From positions 1,494,856-1,558,855 of the forward strand of contig JAPXFY010000022.1 in the NCBI GenBank assembly GCA_030674185.1: a DNA stretch of 64,000 nt, given 5' to 3'. The stretch comes from Monoplex corrugatus (lineage: Eukaryota > Mollusca > Gastropoda > Littorinimorpha > Ranellidae). Within the stretch, counting starts at the first letter, position 1. The number at the start of each line of letters is the position of its first letter. Under the pieces are notes generated by a model that was given only the letters and a program-made list of their open reading frames with translations, was not told the origin of the DNA and searched no databases. This document shows, piece after piece, positions 28,101 through 40,100 of the stretch. Position numbers and translations under genes: made by a program.

Positions 28101-31100
28101 CTAGATAGTTACTTCTGTCTTGTCTGTGTCTTAGATGTTGATAGTGTCTTCTGTCTTGTCTGTGTCTTAGATAGTTATGGAGCGTCTTCTGTCTTGTCTG
28201 TGTCTTAGATAGTTATGTAGGGTCTTCTGTCTTGTCTGTGTCTTAGATATGTCTTCTGTCTTGTCCAGTGTGTCTAGATAGTTATATAGGTGTCTTCTGT
28301 CTTGTCCTGTGTCTTAGATAGTTATGTAGGCGTCTTCTGTCTTGTCTGTGTCTTAGATAGTTATGTAGGCGTCTTCTGTCTTGTCTGTGTCTTAGATAGT
28401 GTCTTCTGTCTTGTCTGTGTCTTAGATAGTTATATAGGCGTCTTCTGTCTTGTCTGTGTCTTAGATAGTGTCTTCTGTCTTGTCTGTGTCTTAGATAGTT
28501 ATATAGGTGTCTTCTGTCTTGTCTGTGTCTTAGATAGTGGTCTTCTGTCTTGTCTGTGTCTTAGATAGTTATATAGGTGTCTTCTGTCTTGTCTTGTCTT
28601 AGATAGTGTCTTCTGTCTTGTCTGTGTCTTAGATAGTTATATAGGCGTCTTCTGTCTTGTCTGTGTCTTAGATAGTTATGTAGGCGTCTTCTGTCTTGTC
28701 TGTGTCTTAGATAGTTATGTAGGTGTCTTCTGTCTTGTCTGTGTCTTAGATAGTTATTAGGTGACTTCTGTCTTGTCTGTGTCTTAGATAGTTATATAGG
28801 CGTCTTCTGTCTTGTCTGTGTCTTAGATAGTTATATAGGCGTCTTCTGTCTTGTCTTTGTCTTAGATAGTTATGTAGGTGACTTCTGTCTTGTCTGTGTC
28901 TTAGATAGTTATGTAGGTGTCTTTGTCTGTGTGTCTTAGATAGTTATGTAGGACTTTCTGTCTTGTCTGTGTCTTAGATAGTTATGTAGGTGACTTCTGT
29001 CTTGTCTGTGTCTTAGATAGTTATTAGGTGTCTTCTGTCTTGTCTTGTCTTAGATAGTTATGTAGATGTCTTCTGTCTTGTCTGTGTCTTAGATAGTTAT
29101 GTAGATGTCTTCTGTCTTGTCTTTGTCTTAGATAGTTATGTAGATGTCTTCTGTCTTGTCTGTGTCTTAGATAGTTATGTAGATGTCTTCTGTCTTGTCT
29201 TTGTCTTAGATAGTTATGTAGATGTCTTCTGTCTTGTCTGTGTCTTAGATAGTTATGTAGATGTCTTCTGTCTTGTCTGTGTCTTAGATAGTTATGTAAG
29301 TCTTCTGTCTTGTCTGTGTCTTAGATAGTTATATAGGTTTCTTCTGTCTTGTCTGTGTCTTAGATAGTTATGTAGATGTCTTCTGTCTTGTCTGTGTCTT
29401 AGATAGTTATGTAGATGCTTCTGTCTTGTCTGTGTCTTAGATAGTTATGTAGTGTCTTCTGTCTTGTCTTTGTCTTAGATAGTTATGTAGTGTCTTCTGT
29501 CTTGTCTGTGTCTTAGATAGTTATGTAGATGTCTTCTGTCTTGTCTTTGTCTTAGATAGTTATGTAGTGCTTCTGTCTTGTCTGTGTCTTAGATAGTTAT
29601 GTAGATGTCTTCTGTCTTGTCTGTGTCTTAGATAGTTATGTAGATGTCTTCTGTCTTGTCTGTGTCTTAGATAGTTATATAGGTTCTTCTGTCTGTCTGT
29701 GTCTTAGATAGTTATATAGGTGACTTCTGTCTTGTCTGTGTCTTAGATAGTTATATAGGTGTCTTCTGTCTTGTCTGTGTCTTAGATAGTTATGTAGATG
29801 TACTTCTGTCTTGTCTGTGTCTTAGATAGTTATGTAGATGTCTTCTGTCTTGTCTGTGTCTTAGATAGTTATATAGGGACTTCTGTCTTGTCTGTGTCTT
29901 AGATAGTTATATAGTGACTTCTGTCTTGTCTGTGTCTTAGATAGTTATATAGAGTCTTCTGTCTTGTCTGTGTCTTAGATAGTTATATAGCGTCTTCTGG
30001 TCTTGTCTGTGTCTTAGACCTGTTGGTGACCATGACTTTCAAGTGGGACTGTGAATCATTTCTGTTGCTTCTGTCATGTCTTGTGTCATACATCGGTTGG
30101 TGGTCATGTCTTACAAGTATGACTCCAAGGCAGATTCATCATCACCATGTGCCCTGCCGCATGGCGTTGGCGATCATGGCCCTCCATATGTATCAATCCC
30201 TTGTCGCTGCAAGTGCGTCTTTCACCCTCTCTGTCTTCAGCCAGCCTGCAAGTTCATCCATATTTTCTCCCTGGGTCTACCTGGTGTTCTCTTCCCTCCA
30301 GCTTTCCGTTGTGACCAGGTGCCCTTAATTCCCCTTTCCTCATAAAATGGCCTATAAATGTTGCCTGTCTTTTCCTAATCTTCTTTATCAATGATCTTCT
30401 TGTGTCTGCCTCCATCAAGACTGTCTTGTTTGTTTTCTTTGCTGTCCATGGAACTCTCAACATTCTTCCTAGAAACCACATCTCAGCTGCCTCAATCTTG
30501 TTCTGGCTTTGCATGCTGACTATCCACGCCTCACAACCATATAACATTATTGGTTCTATATAACATTCAAGAACTCTCTTCCTGATGTAAATTGATAGGC
30601 ATTTGTTGGTAAGAATGCTTTTCGTCTTCAAAGGCAGATTGTGTTGTTTATCATTATTGTTAACAATGTATTTTGATACTGTAGGTCCCAGAGGTGATCA
30701 TGTCTCACAAGTATGACACCAAGGCAGATTGTGTTGTTTATCATTATTGTTAACAATGTATTTTGATACTGTAGGTTGCAGAGGTGATCATGTCCCACAA
30801 GTACGACTCCAAGGCAGATTGTGTTGTTTATCATTATTGTTAACAATGTATTGTTGATATTGTAGGCCCCAGAGGTGATCATCATTATTGTTAACAATGT
30901 ATTGTTAGTACTATAGGCCCCAGAGGTGATCATCATTATTGTTAACAATGTATTATTGATACTGTAGGCCCCAGAGGTGATCATCATTATTGTTAACAAT
31001 GTATTATTGATACTGTAGGCCCCAGAGGTGATCATCATTATTGTTAACAATGTATTGTTGATACTGTAGGCCCTAGAGGTGATCATCATTATTGTTAACA

Positions 31101-34100
31101 ATGTATTATTGATACTGTAGGCCCCAGAGGTGATCATCATTATTGTTAACAATGTATTATTGATACTGTAGGCCCCAGAGGTGATCATCATTATTGTTAA
31201 CAATGTATTATTGATACTGTAGGCCCCAGAGGTGATCATCATTATTGTTAACAATGTATTGTTGATACTGTAGGCCCCAGAGGTGATCATCATTATTGTT
31301 AACAATGTATTGTTGATACTGTAGGCCCCAGAGGTGATCATGTCCCACAAGTACGACTCCAAGGCGGACCTATGGAGTGTGGGCACCATCATCTTCCAGT
31401 GTCTGGTGGGCAGGGCTCCCTTCCTGGCCAACACCCCACAACAACTGAGGGAATACTACGCCAATAATGTTGACCTCAAACCAAAGTGAGTACACTCTGT
31501 CTTCACAGGGGTGTGTGTGTGTATGGGCAGGGGGGGGGGGGGGGAGCAGGCTCACAGATGGTAGAGACATCTCATAGTAATGAATATTATGCCAATAATG
31601 TCGACCTCAAACCAAAGTCTCATAGCAATGAATATTACACCAATAATGTTGACCTCAAACCAAAGTCTCATAGTAATGAATATTACACCAATAATGTCGA
31701 CCTTGAACCAGTGTCATAGTAATGAATATTACACCAATAATGTCGACCTTGAACCAAAGTGTCATAGTAATGAATATTACACCAATAATGTCGACCTTGA
31801 ACCAAAGTGTCATAGTAATGAATATTACACCAATAATGTCGACCTTGAACCAAAGTGTCATAGTAATGAATATTACACCAATAATGTCGACCTCAAACCA
31901 AGGTCTCATAGTAATGAATATTACACCAATAATGTTGACCTCAAACCAGTCTCATAGTAATGAATATTACACCAATAATGTCGACCTCAAACCAAGGTCT
32001 CATAGTAATGAATATTACACCAATAATGTTGACCTCAAACCAGTCTCATAGTAATCAATATTACACCAATAATGTCGACCTCAAACCAGTCTCATAGTAA
32101 TGAATATTACACCAATAATGTCGACCTCGAACCAAAATGTCATAGTAATGAATATTACACCAATAATGTCGACCTCGAACCAGTCTCAGAATAATGAATA
32201 TTACACCAATAATGTCGACCTCAAACCAAAGTGTCATAGTAATGAATATTACACCAATAATGTTGACCTTGAACCAGTGTCATAGTAATGAATATTACAC
32301 CAATAATGTCGACCTCAAACCAAGGTCTCATAGTAATGAATATTACACTAATAATGTTGACCTCAAACCAGTCTCATAGTAATGAATATTACACCAATAA
32401 TGTCGACCTCAAACCAGTCTCAGAATAATGAATATTACACCAATAATGTCGACCTCAAACCAAAGTGTCATAGTAATGAATATTACACCAATAATGTCGA
32501 CCTTGAACCAGTGTCATAGTAATGAATATTACACCAATAATGTCGACCTCAAACCAAAGTCTCATAGTAATGAATATTACACCAATAATGTTGACCTCAA
32601 ACCAAAGTCTCAGAATAATGAATATTACACCAATAATGTCGACCTCAAACCAAAGTCTCATAGTAATGAATATTACACCAATAATGTCGACCTCAAACCA
32701 AAGTCTCATAGCAATGAATATTACACCAATAATGTCGACCTCAAACCAAAGTCTCATAGTAATGAATATTACACCAATAATGTCGACCTCAAACCAAAGT
32801 CTCATAGTAATGAATATTACACCAATAATGTCGACCTCAAACCAAAGTCTCAGAATAATGAATATTACACCGATAATGTCGACCTCAAACCAAAGTGAGT
32901 ACTCTTTGTCTTCTTCACGGGTGGAAGCTGACAGGTGATTGGGCATCTTTCTCTAGTAGTGTGATGAAATATACACCAATAGTGTTGACCTCAAACCAGT
33001 CTCAGAATAATGAATATTACACCGATAATGTCGACCTCAAACCAAAGTGAGTACTCTTTGTCTTCTTCACGGGTGGAAGCTGACAGGTGATTGGGGCATC
33101 TTTCTCTAGTAGTGTGATGAAATATACACCAATAGTGTTGACCTCAAACCAATCTCAGAATAATGAATTTACACCGATAATGTCGACCTCAAACCAAAGT
33201 GAGTACTCTTTGTCTTCTTCACGGGTGGAAGCTGACAGGTGATTGGGGCATCTTTCTCTAGTAGTGTGATGAAATATACACCAATAGTGTTGACCTCAAA
33301 CCAGTCTCAGAATAATGAATATTACACCGATAATGTCGACCTCAAACCAAAGTGAGTACTCTTTGTCTTCTTCACGGGTGGAAGCTGACAGGTGATTGGG
33401 GCATCTTTCTCTAGTAGTGTGATGAAATATACACCAATAGTGTTGACCTCAAACCAATCTCAGAATAATGAATATTACACCGATAATGTCGACCTCAAAC
33501 CAAAGTGAGTACTCTTTGTCTTCTTCACGGGCGGAAGCTGACAGGTGATTGGGGCATCTTTCTCTAGTAGTGTGATGAAATATACACCAATAGTGTTGAC
33601 CTCAAACCAAAATGAGTACATTCTGTCTTCTTCATGGGGGGGAAGAGGGAGGAGTGATCTTAGAGATGATAGAGACCTCTCCTCATAGTAATGAATACTA
33701 CTCTGAGCCAATGTGAGTCCATTCTCTGTCTTTCAAGGTGGAGGGGATGGGGGGGGGGGGGAAGGCTGAGAGAGTACTGATCATCTTCCTGTGGTTGTCT
33801 AATGAACACGACTCCATTCATGTCTAATGAACACGACTACCATTAATGTCTAATGAAACGACTCCATTAATGTCTAATGAACACGACTCCATTAATGTCT
33901 AATGAACATCGAATCTCCATTAATGTCTAATGAACACGACTCCATTAATGTCTAATGAATACGACTCCATTCATGTCTAATGAATACGACTCCATTAATG
34001 TCTAATGAATACGACTCCATTAATGTCTAATGAAAGTCCATTATTCTAATGACACGACTCCATTAATGTCTAATGAACACGACTCCATTAATGTCTAATG

Positions 34101-37100
34101 AAACGACTCCATTAATGTCTAATGAACACGACTCCATTAATGTCTAATGAACACGACTCCATTAATGTCTAATGAACACGACTCCATTCATGTCTAATGA
34201 ACACGACTCCATTCATGTCTAATGAACACGACTCCATTCATGTCTAATGAACACGACTCCATTCATGTCTAATGAACACGACTCCATTCATGTCTAATGA
34301 AACGCTCCATTCATGTCTAATGAATACGGCTCCATTCATGTCTAATGAACCACATTCCATTTCATGTCAAATGAGCACGACTCCATTAATGTCTAATGAA
34401 CACGACTCCATTAATGTCAACCTTGAGCTGAAGTGGGTCCTGTCCTCAAGAATGGGGTCAGGGGCTGACAGATGATTGAGCATCCTCCCATGATAATGAC
34501 CACTTTGCCGTTATCTTGACCTCAAGCCATGTTGACTCCGTTCTGTGTCCTTCACAAGGGTGATGGAGGGGGGGGGGCACGGGCTGACAGATGATTGATG
34601 CGTCTTTCTATGATAATGAATTGTACGCCAATCATCTTGCCCATGAGCCAAATCGAATTTGTTCTCTCTCCTTCGCAGAGGAAGGTTAAGAGACTGTTGA
34701 GACATCTTCCCATAGTAGTTTAATGGATAGTATGTGCCTGTAATGTTGACTTCAGTCCAGAGTGAATCTCTTTGTGGGGGTGGGGGTGGTGGGGAGCGTG
34801 TCAGAGAGGTGATGGAAACAGATTCCTACAGCAGTGTAATGTATCATGGTAGTAGCTGGATCTTTGTATGCAGAACAATTCCACTAATGTCAAACTTGAG
34901 CCAGGACAATGGGTTCAGTTTTATGTAGATGGTCATCATAGCATCACAGTGATACATTTCTTCATTGTGCGGCTTGTAGTAACTGAGCATTGACAGTACA
35001 TTTCATGTTTTTTTTATTTTGTGTTGTGTCAGAGAGAATTTTGTTGTTGTGTTTTGCATTGCCGTGTGAATGCATTGTCCGTACATTTTTTTATTTATTG
35101 TGTTGTTTCATAGAGTATTTTGTTGTTGTTTTGCGTGGTGTGGTATTGATACACTGTGTGTTGTGTAATGACACAGAATCCCGGAGTGTTACTTGCATGT
35201 TGTGTATTTACGTTTACATTGGTATTGATACACTGTGTGTTGTGTAATGACACAGAATCCCGGAGTGTTACTTGCATGTTGTGTATTTACGTTTACATTG
35301 GTATTGATACACTGTGTGTTGTGTAATGACACAGAATCCCGGAGAACACATCACCAGAGCTGAAGGACATGCTGCTTCGTCTGTTGACCCGAGACGCCAC
35401 CAAGAGAATTGGAATCAGTAAGTACAAGATGATGACTGTGACTGTGACCTTGATCAGCAGTGTTAAGTAAAGGTGATACCATGACAATAGATAACATAAC
35501 GACCTTTAACCCTTTGACTCTCGCATCCTGTCCATCAACTGCAAAAACTTAACCCTTTGACTCTCGCATCTTGTCCACCAACTGCAAAAACTTAATTATT
35601 TAAATGTAATATCATCAGTGTAGACAATGTGTAAGTCAGCAACAAAGATTGTCCACACATGTCTGTTACAAGCCAGTCACTGTAAGGAACCCCAGGTATG
35701 TTTCAGTCGCTGTAAGGAACCCCAGGTATGTTTCAGTCACTGGAAGGAACCCCAGGTGTGTTTCAGTCACTGGAAGGAACCCCAGGGGTATTTCAGTCAC
35801 TGTAAGGAACCCCAGGTGTGTTTCAGTCACTGTAAGAAACCCCAGGTGTGTTTCAGTCACTGTAAGGAACCCCAGGTGTGTTTCAGTTACTGGAAGGAAC
35901 CCCAGGTGTATTTCAGTCACTGTAAGGAACCCCAGGTGTGTTTCAGTCACTGTAAGGAACCCCAGGTGTATTTCAGTCACTGTAAGGAACCCCAGGTGTA
36001 TTTCAGTCACTGTAAGGAACCCCAGGTGTGTTTCAGTCACTGTAAGGAACCCCAGGTGTATGTCAGTCACTGTAAGAAACCCCAGGTGTGTTTCAGTCAC
36101 TGTAAGAAACCCCAGGTGTGTTTCAGTCACTGTAATGAACCCCAATGTGTTTCAGTTACTGGAAGGAACCCCAGGTGTGTTTCAGTCACTGTAAGAAATC
36201 CTAGGTGTATTTCAGTCACTGTAAGGAACCCCAGGTGTGTTTCAGTCACTGTAAGGAACCCCAGGTGTGTTTCAGTCACTGTAAGGAACTCCAGGTGTGT
36301 TTCAGTCACTGTAAGGAACCCCAGGTGTATGTCAGTCACTGTAAGGAACCCCAAGTAGTGGTAGTAGTAGTAGCAGTAGTAGTAGGAGTAGTAGCAGTGT
36401 TTATATGACTGTTATCACTAATGTCTGTAAGTTGTAACCTACAATGATTGTACTAATGTCTGTAAGTTGTAACCTACAATGATTGTCTGTAAGTTGTAAC
36501 CTACAATGATTGTACTGTCTGTAAGTTGTAACCTACAATGATTGTAAGTTGTAACCTACAATGATTGTCAGTGTTATCACTAATGTCTGTAAGTTGTAAC
36601 CTACAATGATTGTCTGTAAGTTGTAACCTACAATGATTGTACTGTCTGTAAGTTGTAACCTACAATGATTGTCACTGTTATCACTAATGTCTGTAAGTTG
36701 TAACCTACAATGATTGTACTAATGTCTGTAAGTTGTAACCTACAATGATTGTCACTGTTATCACTAATGTCTGTAAGTTGTAACCTACAATGATTGTCAC
36801 TGTTATCACTAATGTCTGTGAGTTGTAAGCTACAATGATTGTCACTGTTATCACTAATGTCTGTGAGTTGTAACCTACAATGATTGTCACTGTTATCACT
36901 AATGTCTGTGAGTTGTAACCTACAATGATTGTCACTGTTATCACTAATGTCTGTGAGTTGTAACCTACAATGATTGTCACTGTTATCACTAATGTCTGTA
37001 AGTTGTAACCTACAATGATTGTCACTGTTATCACTAATGTCTGTGAGTTGTAACCTACAATGATTGTCACTGTTATCACTAATGTCTGTGAGTTGTAACC

Positions 37101-40100
37101 TACAATGATTGTCACTGTTATCACTAATGTCTGTGAGTTGTAACCTACAATGATTGTCACTGTTATCACTAATGTCTGTGAGTTGTAACCTACAATGATT
37201 GTCACTGTTATCACTAATGTCTGAGTTGTAACCTACAATGATTGTCACTGTTATCACTAATGTCTGTAAGTTGTAACCTACAATGATTGTCACTGTTATC
37301 ACTAATATCTGTAAGTTGTAACCTACAATGATTGTCACTGTTATCACTAATATCTGTAAGTTGTAACCTACAATGATTGTCACTGTTATCACTAATATCT
37401 GTAAGTTGTAACCTACAATGATTGTATTAATGTCTGTAAGTTGTAACCTACAATGATTGTACTGTCTGTAAGATGTAACCTACAATGATTGTATTAATGT
37501 CTGTAATATGTAACCTACAATGATTGTACTTCTGTAAGATGTAACCTACAATAATTGTACTGTCTGTAAGTTGTAACCTACAATGATTGTATTAATGTCT
37601 GTAAGTTGTAACCTACAATGATTGTCACTGTTATCACTAATGTCTGTAAGTTGTAACCTACAATGATTGTAAGTTTTAACCTACAATGATTGTAAGTTGT
37701 AACCTATAATGATTGTCACTGTTATCACTAATGTCTGTAAGTTGTAACCTACAATGATTGTACTAATGTCTGTAAGATGTAACCTACAATGATTGTCTGT
37801 AAGATGTAACCTACAATGATTGTCACTGTTATCACTAATGTCTGTAAGTTGTAACCTACAATGATTGTACTAATGTCTATAAGATGTAACCTACAATGAT
37901 TGTACTAATGTCTGTAAGATGTAACCTACAATGATTGTCACTGTGTATTTCAGAGGAGCTGGTTGAACATTCTTTCCTGAAGAAGTTCCGACGATCTTCC
38001 AGCAAGCGAGCACACACATGTGAGTCTGTGAAACATTCAAAAAAATGAGAATATCTTTCATCGTTTGTTCTGTGTTCACCAGCATAAGTCTTTGGTGCTG
38101 TGTACATGTGAGTCTGTGAAAACATTCACAATGTGATGATATAAGCTTTGGTGCTGTGTACATGTGAGTCTGTGAAAACATTCACAATGTGATGATGTAA
38201 GCTTTGGTGCTGTGTACATGTGAGTCTGTGAAAACATTCACAATGTGATGATGTGAGCTTTGGTGCTGTGTACATGTGAGTCTGTGAAAACATTCACAAT
38301 GTGATGATGTAAGATTTGGTGCTGTGTACGTGTGAGTCTGTGAAAACATTCACAATGTGATGATGTAAGCTTTGGTGCTGTGTACATGTGAGTCTGTGAA
38401 ACATTCACAATGTGATGATGTAAGCTTTGGTGCTATGTACATGTGAGTCTGTGAAAACATTCACAATGTGATGATGTAAGCTTTGGTGCTGTGTACGTGT
38501 GAGTCTGTGAAAACATTCACAATGTGATGATGTAAGCTTTGGTGCTGTGTACATGTGAGTCTGTGAAAACATTCACAATGTGATGATGTAAGCTTTGGTG
38601 CTATGTACATGTGAGTCTGTGAAAACATTCACAATGTGATGATGTAAGCTTTGGTGTTTGTGTACATGTGAGTCTGTGAAAACATTCACAATGTGATGAT
38701 GTAAGCTTTGGTGCTGTGTACATGTGAGTCTGTGAAAACATTCACAATGTGATGATGTAAGCTTTCTGTGTTCATGTGAGTTGTGATACATTCACTTGGT
38801 GATGAATGTAGTTTCGTTGTCTGTGTATTTGTTGACTTTGTGTAACAGGAGTTTTGTTTACATGTATTTTGTTGTGTCTTTGTAGCACAGACATCAAACG
38901 CTGAAGAGAGGTGTGTTATAGATTGAGTCTTGTAATGAAAGACATGACACAGCTGAAGAACAGATGTGTGATAGATGACAGGAAGAACTGTATGAAGACT
39001 GTAGTGACAGGTGAAGAACAGATGTGTGACTGGTATGTGACAGGTGAAGAACAGATGTGTGACTGGTTGTGACAGGTGAAGAACAGATGTGTGACTGGTG
39101 TGTGACAAGAACAGATGTTGACTGGTGTGTGACAGAGAAGAACAGATGTGTGACTGGTGTGTGACAAGTGAAGAACAGATGTGTGACTGGTGTGTGACAA
39201 GTGAAGAACAGATGTGTGACTGGGTGGGGTGTGACAAGTGAAAACAGGGTACTGTGGATGTGGACAGTTAAGACAGATGGATGTGAAGACAGGTATGTGA
39301 CATGTGAAAGAACAGTGTATAAGACTGGTATGTGACATGTGAAAACAGATGTATGACTGGTTGTGACATGTGAAAACAGTGTGACTGTGGACAGTGAAAG
39401 ACAGAGTTGACTGGTGTGTGACATGTGAAGACAGGTTGACAGGTTGTGACAATGTGAAAGACAGTGATGTGACATGTGAAAGGAACAGGTATAAGACAGG
39501 TATGTGACAAGTGAAGAACAGTGTTGACAGGTATGTGACAGTGAAAACAGTGTAAGACAGGTATGTGACATGTGAAAGAACAGTATGTGACTGTGTGAAG
39601 ACAGGTAAAGAACAGTATGTGACTGTGAAAGACAGTATGTGACAAGTGAAGACAGTTGTGACAGGTGTGTGACAAGTGAAGAAGAACAGATGTATGTGAC
39701 TGGGTATAGACAATGAAGTAACAGTATGGAATGGTATGTGACAGTGAAGAACAGATGTGACATGTGAAAGACAGGTATGTGACATGTGAAGACAGGTAAA
39801 GACAGGTATGTGACATGTGAAAGACAGGTATAAGACAGGTAGTGACATGTGAAAGACAGTTAAGTGACATGAACAGACAGGTTATGAAAGACAGGTATGT
39901 GATATGTGAAAGACAGGTATGTGACATGTGAAAGCTTTGTTAAAAGACACATCACAGACTGTAGGGTTACATGAAAGACAGGTATGTGACATGTGAAAGA
40001 CGGTATGTGACATGTGAAAGCTTGTTACAGGACACACACAGACTGTAGGTTACCGTTGCAGTGTTGCCCACCGTCCTGGTGTGTCCGTATTTGTCCCTGA

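Noticed and set aside
38886..38910. 25-nt version of exon 9 using the GTGTGT donor
   Set aside because: Leaves phase 2, which does not join exon 10; only the 27-nt version keeps the frame.
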